This document shows positions 16,778 through 24,367 of a stretch of 30,164 bases of DNA, piece by piece. The notes beneath the pieces were generated by a model. The model saw only the letters and a program-made list of their open reading frames with translations. It made no database searches and had not been told where the DNA came from. Within the stretch, counting starts at the first letter, position 1. Each line of letters starts with the position of its first letter. The position numbers and the translations under genes were made by a program. Origin of the DNA: UBA285 sp049970695 (GTDB lineage Archaea; Thermoproteota; Thermoprotei_A; Sulfolobales; Desulfurococcaceae); contig JBMFML010000013.1 in the NCBI GenBank assembly GCA_049970695.1, positions 1 to 30,164 on the forward strand, read 5' to 3'.

Positions 16778-17413
16778 CTACGCCAGGTTCTTCAAGTAGG
16801 GATTGCTCTTCTTCTCGATGCTCAGCCACGTAAACTCTCCGTGCCCCGGGAGCACTAAGTAGTCTCCAGGTAGCGAGGCTATTTTCCTCAGCGAGCTCTC
16901 CATCAGCTGCGGTGCGCTACCCGGCAGATCTGTCCTTCCAATAGTTCCCTTAAACAGCGTGTCACCCGTAAAGAGCAGCCCTCCTGCAATAATGCACATG
17001 CTTCCACGCGTGTGTCCCGGCGTGTGAAGCAGCTTCAGTACCACCTCGCCGAGCACGAGCTCAAGGTCTCCGTACAACGGCTCAACGCTCCCAGGGCTCA
17101 AGGGCCTGCAAGGCTCTCCATAGAACACTTCGGCAAACTCGCATGAGCGCTCGATTAGCCAAATGTCCTCGGCATGCACAAATACCTTGACTCCGTAGTA
17201 GCCGGCGACTTCTCCCGCGTAGAATACGTGGTCGAAGTGGCCGTGAGTAACCAGCACTGCCACTACTTTCGCGACTCCAGCCCTCTCCACTAGGTGGTAA
17301 ATGAGCTCGGGTTCCACGCCCGGGTCTACAATCAGACCCGTGCTTCCGCGCTTGAGCAAGTAAGTATTTGTCTCAAGCGGCCCTCCCACGACTCTTAGCC
17401 ACTCGTAGTGCAC
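16778..17413 (-). CDS. MBL-fold hydrolase, glyoxalase II-like
   Basis: 211 residues from GTG 17413. Metal ligands: THGHFDHVFYAG (HxHxDH), HTPGHTRGS, the bridging Asp in LLFTGDTLFKGTIGRTDL, and LPGHGEFTW. The GDTLFKGTIGRTDLPG segment is characteristic of the glyoxalase II/persulfide dioxygenase-like group (family knowledge). It is shorter than canonical glyoxalase II (about 250) and matches the YcbL-type single-domain form. Probably a thioesterase-type cytoplasmic hydrolase binding two metals; substrate unknown. Divergent from the radical SAM gene. Confidence 0.9.
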   Translation of the reverse strand: MHYEWLRVVGGPLETNTYLLKRGSTGLIVDPGVEPELIYHLVERAGVAKVVAVLVTHGHFDHVFYAGEVAGYYGVKVFVHAEDIWLIERSCEFAEVFYGEPCRPLSPGSVEPLYGDLELVLGEVVLKLLHTPGHTRGSMCIIAGGLLFTGDTLFKGTIGRTDLPGSAPQLMESSLRKIASLPGDYLVLPGHGEFTWLSIEKKSNPYLKNLA

Positions 17414-17443
17414 GCCTAAGCACCACTCAGAAATTTAGTACTG

Positions 17444-17454
17444 CAAATTAAATC
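17444..17454. promoter_or_regulatory. TATA element between the MBL and radical SAM genes
   Basis: CAAATTAAATC (plus) reads GATTTAATTTG on the minus strand. It lies about 31 bases from the MBL start (17413) and about 36 from the radical SAM ATG (17490), so it could serve either or both. Confidence 0.4.
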
Positions 17455-17489
17455 AGAAGTCAGACTAGGCGTGCGGAAGCAGGAGCGCT

Positions 17490-18557
17490 ATGGAAGAAGG
17501 CCGGAGCGGTGGCCAACTACCAGTGATCGGCAGGTTTAGAGATGGAAGAGTAGTCTATAGAGTGCCACCTGGCACTCCGGCACTGGGCTACATAGCATTT
17601 GGCGTCATAGACAGGGGCACAAATGTGCTGCAAGTGAGGCCTACAACTATCTGCCCCCAAAACTGCGTGTTCTGCAGCGTTGACGCGGGGCTCACGTCTA
17701 AGAGCAGGTGGGCAGAGTACATAGTAGACCCAGAAGTCATTGTCGAGGGGGTATCGCGCGCTATCGAGGAAAAGGGATGCAGCGTCGAGGTACTGCTGGA
17801 TACCATTGGAGACGTGCTCACATACCCCCACCTCGTGCACCTAGTAAAGAGGCTGAAGAGCTTGAGTGGCGTAAAGAGCGTTGCGCTCGAAACCCACGGG
17901 CTTCTCTTAACGAGAAAGCTCGTAGACAAGCTCGCAGAAGCCGGGTTGGACAGGATAAACCTGAGCATCGAAACACTAAACCCGGAGAAAGCAAGAGCGC
18001 TGTACGGGACTCCAGCATACGACCTAAAGAGAGTTCTCGATGCCGCGGAATACGCCGTTAAAGAAACGCCAATAGACCTCCACGTCACGCCTGTCTTGCT
18101 ACCGGGCATAAATGAAGAAGACGTTGTTGAGGTACTGAACTGGGCCCTAAGAATAGGAGCTGGAAAGAGGTGGCCCCCAGTTACTGTCCAGAAGTTCATT
18201 AAGCACAAGTATGGGCGTGGAAGGCACATTAGGGAGATGAGCTGGGCAGAGTTCTGGAAGTACCTCGAAAAGCTCGAGGAGAGGCTTGGCACAAGACTGA
18301 GGTGGAGTATGAGCGAGTGGGGGATGTACTATGCTAAGAGAATCAAAGACCCGCTCAAGAAGGGCGACGTCGTTGAAGTCAGAGTCGTGGCGCGGGGCTG
18401 GCTCAGGGGGAGCTTTCTCGGGGTGTATGGGGACAAGGCGCTGGTAACAGTCAGCCCGGGCGGGCTCAAAGTTAAGGTGGGTTCGAGCTACCTCGTAAAG
18501 GTGGTAGAGGACAAGGATGGGCTTTACATAGCAAAAGCGCTGGAGGAGGTGAGGTAG
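17490..18557 (+). CDS. Radical SAM protein with C-terminal OB/TRAM-like domain
   Basis: 355 residues from ATG behind GCAGGAGCG. The 4Fe-4S/SAM motif CPQNCVFCSVDAG (CX3CX2C) is near residue 55. Then come DTIGDVLTYPHLVHLVKRLK, LETHGLLLTRKLVDKLAEAG and LDRINLSIETLNPEKAR, with the usual beta-strand signatures. The C-terminal ~65 residues (VVEVRVVARGWLRGSFLGVY onwards) look like a small beta-barrel of TRAM/OB type, often RNA-binding. A tRNA- or rRNA-modifying role is possible (inference); no named family can be assigned with confidence. Confidence 0.85.
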   Translation: MEEGRSGGQLPVIGRFRDGRVVYRVPPGTPALGYIAFGVIDRGTNVLQVRPTTICPQNCVFCSVDAGLTSKSRWAEYIVDPEVIVEGVSRAIEEKGCSVEVLLDTIGDVLTYPHLVHLVKRLKSLSGVKSVALETHGLLLTRKLVDKLAEAGLDRINLSIETLNPEKARALYGTPAYDLKRVLDAAEYAVKETPIDLHVTPVLLPGINEEDVVEVLNWALRIGAGKRWPPVTVQKFIKHKYGRGRHIREMSWAEFWKYLEKLEERLGTRLRWSMSEWGMYYAKRIKDPLKKGDVVEVRVVARGWLRGSFLGVYGDKALVTVSPGGLKVKVGSSYLVKVVEDKDGLYIAKALEEVR

Positions 18558-18566
18558 GCTTATAAC
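18558..18566 (+). promoter_or_regulatory. TATA box before the GDT1-like gene
   Basis: GCTTATAAC, overlapping the last codons of the radical SAM gene. It would place transcription start near 18587. Confidence 0.4.
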
Positions 18567-18630
18567 GAACTAGCACTCTTGTTGTAGCATTGTGGGGGCT
18601 CGTAACCCACTGAACGAAGGCTGCCAAGCA

Positions 18631-19206
18631 ATGGACTTGCTCGCACCGATAGCTTCCACAGCAGCGCTGATATTCCTGGCAGAGCTGGGAGACAAAACCA
18701 TGATTGCAACAATGGCGCTTGCCATGCAAACACGCAGGTACTTCGAGACCCTGCTAACATCTCTGGCGGCCTTCGTCCTGGCAAACACCATTTCCATTGG
18801 AGCGGGCTGTTTGGTCAGGCATGCAGTAGACTTGAGCTTAGTGCACCTAGTAGCGTCAGCCCTCTTCGTGGCGTTTGGAGCCTGGATACTACTGGGCAGG
18901 GAAGGCGCAGCCCAGACCCGCGTAGGCAGCGGCTTGTTAGCGTGCTTTTTAGCAGTCTTTATTTCAGAGATGGGTGACAAGACGCAGTTGGCAGTGTTTT
19001 CTTCGGTACTACTCTACGGCAGTCCAGTGCTCGTTATGCTCGGAGGCGCTTTGGGCTATGGACTGGCATCTGTTATTGGAGTGCTCGCGGCAAAGATCAT
19101 TGAAACCAGGCTCGGCTGGAGCAAAGTAAGGCTCGGTGCTGGCGTAGCCATGATTGTAGTAGGACTCATCTTCTTCGTGCTCTGCCTCCACGGGCTCTGC
19201 GAGTAG
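18631..19206 (+). CDS. GDT1/UPF0016 family cation transporter
   Basis: 191 residues from ATG 18631. An in-frame GTG at 18592 would add 13 hydrophilic residues and lies near the predicted transcription start, so a leaderless longer form cannot be excluded. Six membrane helices in two homologous halves, each with the diagnostic E-x-G-D-K-T motif: FLAELGDKTMIAT and FISEMGDKTQLAV. Family members (TMEM165, GDT1, MneA-type) exchange Mn2+ or Ca2+ for protons or sodium across membranes (family knowledge). The direction here is unknown. Confidence 0.92.
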   Translation: MDLLAPIASTAALIFLAELGDKTMIATMALAMQTRRYFETLLTSLAAFVLANTISIGAGCLVRHAVDLSLVHLVASALFVAFGAWILLGREGAAQTRVGSGLLACFLAVFISEMGDKTQLAVFSSVLLYGSPVLVMLGGALGYGLASVIGVLAAKIIETRLGWSKVRLGAGVAMIVVGLIFFVLCLHGLCE

Positions 19207-19276
19207 CAGGTATGAGTAGCTATAGCCCCGTATTAGTGGGCAGAAGGGCCTCTAACGTGCTTGAGGGGCTTGAAAG

Positions 19277-19286
19277 TCTTTAAAAG
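19277..19286 (+). promoter_or_regulatory. TATA box of the gene at 19326
   Basis: TCTTTAAAAG, about 31-40 bases before the two candidate starts (GTG 19317, ATG 19326). Confidence 0.45.
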
Positions 19287-19325
19287 AGCTTCTGCTAGTG
19301 AGTATCCACTGGCACGGTGCTTACA

Positions 19326-19922
19326 ATGAGCGAGGGCCACGTCATATCACTTGGAAGGCTGCTTGAGGCATTGAAGAAGGGCGAGGTTGACAAGCTGAGA
19401 GAGGAGCTCAGTAAGGCAGAGAGAGTAGTACTCCTAGCGTACAGGCTTCCAAGGCCGCAAAAACTCAGAGTAAGAGCGCATAAGAAGCTCGTAGACTTAA
19501 ACCCTGGTGTGCTGAGCAGGCTCGAGTATGCACTCTTAAAGTCGGTAGCAGAAGCGGTCAAGAGCAATAGACTCCCTACTTTCAAGGACGTAGCTGAGCT
19601 GGCCAGCGACTACAAGGCAGTGGCGAAGTACCTCGAATTCTTGTCAGAGGCCGGGGTAGTAGTCTTCGCAGACCCGGCTAAGGCAGCCAAGCTGGCCGAG
19701 GCCAATAGGGCCCTATCCGAGAGCAAGTACAAGAGGAGGATCTCGAAAGTACTGGATTTGCCAATAGTACTGAACATCCAGCTACTAGAAGAAAGGGCTT
19801 CTAAAGTTCTCTGCAAGTACTCAGATGGCAGGCTCGTCTGCGGCCTTTATAGCGAGGGGCCTGACAGAGAGCAAGACAAAGTGCAACTAGCCATCCTAAA
19901 CGAGTACTTGGCAGCCAAGTAA
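19326..19922 (+). CDS. Hypothetical helical protein
   Basis: 198 residues from ATG 19326 (GTG 19317 would add three). Charged and helical, with segments such as ALKKGEVDKLREELSKAERV and LARLEYALLK-like turns. A central part (about 75-110, PTFKDVAELASDYKAVAKYL then EFLSEAGVVVFADP) looks like a winged-helix module. A cysteine pair lies near the C-terminus (VLCKYSDGRLVCGLYSEGP). I do not recognise the family; a DNA- or RNA-binding role is only a guess. It ends 4 bases before the end of the convergent P-loop gene. Confidence 0.75.
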   Translation: MSEGHVISLGRLLEALKKGEVDKLREELSKAERVVLLAYRLPRPQKLRVRAHKKLVDLNPGVLSRLEYALLKSVAEAVKSNRLPTFKDVAELASDYKAVAKYLEFLSEAGVVVFADPAKAAKLAEANRALSESKYKRRISKVLDLPIVLNIQLLEERASKVLCKYSDGRLVCGLYSEGPDREQDKVQLAILNEYLAAK

Positions 19923-19926
19923 AATC

Positions 19927-20802
19927 CTACTTCTTGAGCAGCTGGAGTACGACTTCTTCAAAGAGCTTTACGTGAACTCTCCTAGCACCCGGTTTTAGTG
20001 CAAAACCTGTTTCAAACGACGAGTCGGGCTTCAAGGAGTTGACCACGTACATGGACTTAAAAGCCAGTGAACCGAGCTCCTTGAAGGCCGCTCTAAGCGC
20101 CTCCTTCAAGGCAGCAATGTCTTTGTACACGAGAACCTTACCGGGTGCGACAACCAGCAAGAGGTCTATAGAGTCGAGCAGGCCCCCGTAGGGCGTTACC
20201 GCGTCGTTGAAGCTCTCGACAAAGACTACGTCGCTGTCCTTTTCGAGCACGGAGAGGCACTTATCGAGGTCTTCTTCAACTTGACTCGACGTCATGTACC
20301 TGTAGACCTCGGAGAACGCCAAAGGCTTCGCACCGAGGGTTTTTGCTAGACGCCTAACAGCTCTCTGGACCCTGCTAGTGGTTTTTGCCACATTTTCGTA
20401 GTGAACGTAGTGCTCTACTGCCTCTCCGCGGCACTTGTAAATCCTGGAAAGCACAGCGGTTTTTGAAACGTCTTCAAAGTCGCTGGCGTAGTCTCTAAAA
20501 CTCGCATAAAGAGTGGGGTCGGGTGGCGCCGTCGCCACGTCTATGGGATTCGAGACCTTGATATCTCTAGCCAGCCCAGCCTCGTAATATGCTAGTATGT
20601 CATTCCCCACGAGCAGGGCTAGCTCAAAGCTCTTTCTGAGAGTCCTGGGGCTATACCACAAGTTGTGCCCAGCTACGGGCTTGAAAACAGATACTCTAAA
20701 CCCCCTCTCCTTGACTACTAGTGCCGTGCCGAGAGTGAGCCAGGTCTTGCCAGAGTCTTCTGGTATTAGACCAGATACTAAGATGGTGAGCGCCACTAAC
20801 AC
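19927..20802 (-). CDS. BioD-like P-loop ATPase of unknown function
   Basis: 291 residues from GTG 20802 (GTG 20796 is equally possible). The N-terminal deviant Walker A is SGLIPEDSGKTWLTLG (GX6GKT), resembling the dethiobiotin-synthetase/SIMIBI fold. It is followed by GFRVSVFKPVAGHNLWYSP, where the Lys-Pro is the BioD-type second strand, then SDVVFVESFNDAVTPYGG (a Walker B-like acidic strand) and LLLVVAPGKVLVYKDI. Not a biotin enzyme on this evidence, since no biotin genes are nearby. Likely a nucleotide-dependent ligase or switch (inference). Confidence 0.7.
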   Translation of the reverse strand: MLVALTILVSGLIPEDSGKTWLTLGTALVVKERGFRVSVFKPVAGHNLWYSPRTLRKSFELALLVGNDILAYYEAGLARDIKVSNPIDVATAPPDPTLYASFRDYASDFEDVSKTAVLSRIYKCRGEAVEHYVHYENVAKTTSRVQRAVRRLAKTLGAKPLAFSEVYRYMTSSQVEEDLDKCLSVLEKDSDVVFVESFNDAVTPYGGLLDSIDLLLVVAPGKVLVYKDIAALKEALRAAFKELGSLAFKSMYVVNSLKPDSSFETGFALKPGARRVHVKLFEEVVLQLLKK

Positions 20803-20827
20803 TAATCCCTGCTGCCGCGCAGTGTGC

Positions 20828-21184
20828 TTAGGCGCAGCGCTCAGCCTCTCTACAAACCACCGGAGTTTCGTATTGCGCTTTTATAAACAAGCTAATTAAG
20901 TCCTTTAGCACTGCCCGGCTCTTTGATAGTATCTGTGCTTCTTTTTCACTAGCCCTTTCTATCAGCTCGTCAATGTAAATTAGTGCTATGGCTAAGTGCT
21001 TTACTATACACCAAGTCTTTTCATCTATGAAGGGAGACCCGAGGCCTATCCTCGCCTCGCGAACAGCCTTCATCAGAGGCAGTATGGATCCCGCGTTGTC
21101 GGGTGTCAACTGCTCAATTAAGTGAAGCTCGGCGTGGGCCAGGCTACCAAGAGCGTAAACAAGCCTCTCCATCTCCACATCCAT
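20828..21184 (-). CDS. Hypothetical all-helical protein
   Basis: 118 residues from ATG 21184; an upstream GTG at 21211 lies too close to the TATA box. Entirely helical and moderately acidic: MERLVYALGSLAHAELHLIE, LMKAVREARIGLG, HLAIALIYIDELIERASE and AQILSKSRAVLKDLISLF. The overall look is of a four-helix bundle, with no catalytic motif. It precedes the P-loop gene by 25 bases on the same strand, so the two may be partners. TATA GGTTTAAGC (coding strand GCTTAAACC) at about 21215-21223. Confidence 0.7.
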   Translation of the reverse strand: MDVEMERLVYALGSLAHAELHLIEQLTPDNAGSILPLMKAVREARIGLGSPFIDEKTWCIVKHLAIALIYIDELIERASEKEAQILSKSRAVLKDLISLFIKAQYETPVVCREAERCA

Positions 21185-21214
21185 GCACCCAACAGTATCA
21201 GTGTCCCACAAAGG

Positions 21215-21223
21215 GGTTTAAGC
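21215..21223 (-). promoter_or_regulatory. TATA box of the helical-protein gene
   Basis: GGTTTAAGC on the plus strand, GCTTAAACC on the coding strand, about 31-39 bases before ATG 21184. Supports that start over GTG 21211. Confidence 0.4.
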
Positions 21224-21391
21224 GTTACTGTAGCGGTGAATAACGCGCTTAGCGCACCCCAGCTTCTCAAGGAATTTTGCAAGTAAAGCAATGGCCGGCG
21301 ATTCTCGAGGGTATCGTAGTACTGCTTTAAAACCCCCATTAACAATTATGTAGTGTGCTGTAGAGGACGCGGTGTAACAGCCAACTATGAG

Positions 21392-22259
21392 TTGACTACT
21401 AAGCGGTTTAGTTATTAGGAAGGCTAGATTCAGCGACCTCAAAAGCCTAGCCAGGATATACAACGACTCCAAGAGAGAGCTTGGAGAAGAAGACGCGCTA
21501 GACTGGCTAGAGGCAGTCCTGAAAGCAAGGTCGAGAAGAGTACTCGTACTAGTCTCGGAAGTAGCGGGCAGAATCGTGGGCTTCATCGTGGCCTACAAGA
21601 AGAGGAGCCGAGCATACGTAGACGCCATTGCTGTAGACAGAGAATATAGGGGAATGGGAATCGGCAAGACCCTCCTCAGCGAATTAGAAAGCAGGCTAGC
21701 TACTCAGGGAGTTGAGGAAATCTACCTCAGTGTTAAGAGCTGGAACACCAGCGCACTAGACTTCTACCTTAGAAACGGCTACAGTGTTAAGGGCGTTGTC
21801 TTTGTAATGCGCGCTACGGCTGATAGAATAAGGGCTGAGCACGTAGCCGGCTACGTAGTAAGCGACGTTTCTGCAAAATACACGAGGAAATACAAGGTTC
21901 TGCCTACTACTTGGTGGAGCATGCTTGTAGAAGACGTAGACATGCTGATCTACAAGAAGTTCTACAAAGTAGAGAGAACTATTGTAGTAAAGAAAAGCAA
22001 GAGAGTAAAGGCAGTTGCAACATATAGCCTAAACAACGAGCTCGTAGTAGACAGCATACTCTTAGCGTGCTATAGCGAGCTAGAAGCGCTAAAAGTTCTA
22101 TTAAATGCGCTCAAACAAGTGGCATCAGCAAATCAAGCCAAAACAATAAAAGTACCGGTTGACGCATCGAAAAAGCAGCTCGTTAAAGCCCTCGAGGAAC
22201 TCGGTTTCAGAATCGAAGAATCCGAGTACCTGCTCTACAAGAACATCTCGGAGTACTAA
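21392..22259 (+). CDS. Tandem GNAT acetyltransferase, start region needs +1 shift
   Basis: The first ordinary in-frame start is GTG 21576, but the frame upstream from about 21408 encodes the missing GNAT beta1-alpha1-alpha2-beta2 part (VIRKARFSDLKSLARIY, then RRVLVLVSEVAGRIVGFIVA). The extension has no start codon. Dropping one T of TTT at 21407-21409 joins it to TTG 21392 (TTKRLVIRK), giving 288 residues. Acetyl-CoA motif YRGMGIGKTLLSELE and SVKSWNTSALDFYLRNGYSV are intact. A second, degenerate GNAT-like half follows (about 150-288, ending LEELGFRIEESEYLLYKNI). Substrate unknown. Alternatives are a rare start codon (ATT or TTA) or a sequence error. Confidence 0.7.
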
Positions 22260-22334
22260 ATACCGAGGAGAGCTTAAAGCACTTCCAATCCAATGCAGCG
22301 CTGGGCAAACCCCCTAGTTGAAGGTACGCAATAC

Positions 22335-22366
22335 TGCATTAATGAAAAGGAGTGGTGCATTATGCA
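22335..22366 (+). promoter_or_regulatory. Paired palindromic operator candidate upstream of the symporter
   Basis: TGCATTAATG (22335-22344) and the perfect 11-base palindrome TGCATTATGCA (22356-22366) share TGCATTA with 21-base spacing. The second abuts the A-rich BRE/TATA of the symporter promoter. A dimeric Lrp-like or similar repressor site is plausible (inference). Confidence 0.4.
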
Positions 22367-22378
22367 AAAATATAAATT
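22367..22378 (+). promoter_or_regulatory. TATA/BRE of the symporter gene
   Basis: AAAATATAAATT with an A-rich BRE just upstream, about 41-52 bases before ATG 22419. Confidence 0.6.
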
Positions 22379-22418
22379 CTGCCCGTAATACCACAAAGAC
22401 TCGTAGGGGGCACATAGC

Positions 22419-23657
22419 ATGTCTAAGGCCCCTGGAGGGTACAAAATCCTCCTAGCCATTGGCATAGCATTTGTCCTAGGACTGCTAATAGGCTACGTCT
22501 TGTCAGTCGCTGTGCCTGACCCCGCAGCCCGCGCCGGCGCAAGCGCCTGGTTTAAAGCACTGGGCGACATCTTTGTTAGGCTCATTAGAATTGTCATTCC
22601 AATACTAATATTCTTCACCATAGCGGCTGCTACTTCGTCTATAGCGAGTGCAAGGAGGCTGGGAATAATACTTGCCTGGATGCTCTTGCTGTACATTGGA
22701 ACATCTACTTTGGCGTCTTTCTGGGGCTACTTAATTGGCGTGCTCGTTAAGCCTGGCGAGGGAGTAGGCCTACAGCCTCCTGCTGGCTACAAGCCCCCCA
22801 CGCCGCCAAGTGGAGTAGACATACTGCTGTCATTCTTCCAGCTGGACTTCAGTAGTGTGCTGACAGTAGGCGGCTCAATGACTATGATCATATTCGCCAT
22901 GATACTGGGCGTTTCAACTCTACTGCTCGGCGAGGAGGGCAGGAAGATAGCAGGCTACCTCAAAATAGGTAGCAACTTGTCTATCGCGGTGGTCAGAGTG
23001 ATAATGTACTACGCGCCAGTAGCCATATTCGGCTATGCTGTGTGGCTTATGAGCGAGTATGGTGCTAAAATGCTCGGAGCGTACGGCAAGTTCTTGGCAG
23101 CCCAGTACTCCATTACATTATTCCACTTCTTCGTAGTCTACTCCATACTAGTAGCACTGGGCGGCTTAAGCCCCATTAAGTACTTCAAAGCCCAGTTCAC
23201 GCCATTCATAGTTGCCTTCACGACCAGGTCTAGCGCTGTTACGCTGCCCTACAACATGGAGGCCGCCAGGAGAATGGGCGTGCCAACTGAAGTATACAAC
23301 ATCACCCTACCCATTGGTGCTACTGTAAACATGGATGGAACAGCCTTATACCAGGCGCTGAGCGCCGTATTCATAGCACAGCTATTTGGCATACCCCTCC
23401 AGCCGTACCAGGCGGGCTTAATAGTAGCAGCGGCAGTAATAGGGAGCATCGCTACTGCTGCCATACCAGGTGGCGGCACTGTTATGCTTGCATACGTCCT
23501 TGCAACCGCGGGCCTCCCCCTCGAAGGCATTGCAATAATGATGGTAATAGACCCCCTTGCTGACGCCATTAGAACAGCCATTAACGCCTCTGGAGACAAC
23601 GCTTGCAGTGTGCTACTAACGAGAATTATAGGCGAAAAGCTCCAGCCCCAAATCTAG
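22419..23657 (+). CDS. Glutamate/aspartate:cation symporter (DAACS, GltPh-like)
   Basis: 412 residues, normal length, eight helices plus two hairpins. HP1 is TRSSAVTLPYNMEAARRMG and TM7 has the NMDGT motif (sodium coordination). HP2 is IPGGGTVMLAYVLATAGLP. TM8 reads DPLADAIRTAINASGDN, which keeps the aspartate, the arginine that binds the side-chain carboxylate in GltPh (R397 equivalent), the following Thr and Asn, and the Na1-site Asp. The retained Arg favours an acidic amino acid substrate (inference from GltPh). The likely energy source is sodium or protons. An operator-like palindrome sits at its promoter. Confidence 0.95.
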   Translation: MSKAPGGYKILLAIGIAFVLGLLIGYVLSVAVPDPAARAGASAWFKALGDIFVRLIRIVIPILIFFTIAAATSSIASARRLGIILAWMLLLYIGTSTLASFWGYLIGVLVKPGEGVGLQPPAGYKPPTPPSGVDILLSFFQLDFSSVLTVGGSMTMIIFAMILGVSTLLLGEEGRKIAGYLKIGSNLSIAVVRVIMYYAPVAIFGYAVWLMSEYGAKMLGAYGKFLAAQYSITLFHFFVVYSILVALGGLSPIKYFKAQFTPFIVAFTTRSSAVTLPYNMEAARRMGVPTEVYNITLPIGATVNMDGTALYQALSAVFIAQLFGIPLQPYQAGLIVAAAVIGSIATAAIPGGGTVMLAYVLATAGLPLEGIAIMMVIDPLADAIRTAINASGDNACSVLLTRIIGEKLQPQI

Positions 23658-23690
23658 CCACTCTTTTTACCTTTTCTGTTTTCCCCGCTC
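23658..23690 (+). terminator. T-rich termination region after the symporter gene
   Basis: CTTTTTACCTTTTCTGTTTTCC right after the TAG: three T runs without an evident hairpin, as is usual for archaeal RNA polymerase. The stretch 23691-23851 holds no credible gene. Confidence 0.45.
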
Positions 23691-23851
23691 TATTCCTTGA
23701 TCGAACAATGCTCGCAAAATACTCATGCAAAAGCTCCTGAAAGTCGAGAGTAGCCCGGCTCTTGCAGTTTTTCGAGGCAATTGTAATCAAAAAGTAAGCA
23801 AAATGCGCTCTGCAAACCTCTTCGATGCCTACGGCTGCCTACTTGCTAACA

Positions 23852-24367
23852 CTACGGACTCTGCGAATAGGAGCCAAGGCTTGGGTGCTCTTGGCTGCTG
23901 GTTGCGCTTTGCAATTGGAGTTGTAGTGTACTTAGAACCATTAGCACTAAGCCCGTAGCGATGTGTGCGTATATCCAGGGCTCTACGTGCATAGACCTCG
24001 CTACTGGCGCTATGTATAGCTGCAACTGCATGAGCGAGAACGAGCCACCAAGGGCCACGAGAAACCCGCTCACCAAGCCGAGTAGGGGAGACCTCTTCGA
24101 GCTGAGCACGGGGAGGAAGCCCAAGAAGAATCCGAGGAAAGACAGCAGCCCTGTAGGATAGGGCGGGTCGAGGCACTCTCTCGTAAGCCAGCTAAAGCTA
24201 AGCCCATTATACTCTGCAACACATCGCTCAATGTAAGCTTTGGCCCAGAGAAGGGTAAAGAAGGCTATTGAAGCAACCAAGACTACTGCCTGAAAGACCC
24301 TAATTAGCCTTAAAAGCGCTCTAGCAGCGCGTTTGGTCTCCACCAACAACCAGCCCGCTGCGAGCAT
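23852..24367 (-). CDS. Four-helix membrane protein
   Basis: About 171 residues from ATG 24367; TTG 24349, TTG 24346 and GTG 24343 are alternatives, all inside the 3' end of the upstream gene, so translation is coupled. Helices: FQAVVLVASIAFFTLLWAKA, TGLLSFLGFFLGFLPVL, LLGLVSGFLVALGGSF and WIYAHIATGLVLMVLSTLQL. An outer loop has CVAEYNG and RECLDPPYPTG with two Cys. The tail is Gln/Ser-rich. Family not recognised; it is probably a partner of the PepSY protein. Confidence 0.7.
   Translation of the reverse strand: MLAAGWLLVETKRAARALLRLIRVFQAVVLVASIAFFTLLWAKAYIERCVAEYNGLSFSWLTRECLDPPYPTGLLSFLGFFLGFLPVLSSKRSPLLGLVSGFLVALGGSFSLMQLQLYIAPVARSMHVEPWIYAHIATGLVLMVLSTLQLQLQSATSSQEHPSLGSYSQSP

Noticed and set aside
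17588..18292. 234-codon open frame on the minus strand
   Set aside because: Antisense to the radical SAM gene; low-complexity Ser/Thr/Phe composition typical of a shadow frame.
23725..23958. 77-codon plus-strand frame after the symporter
   Set aside because: Overlaps the membrane protein gene on the other strand, has no promoter or ribosome binding site and no recognisable motif.
23829..24176. 115-codon minus-strand frame
   Set aside because: Same strand but other frame than the four-helix membrane protein; Arg/Pro-rich shadow.
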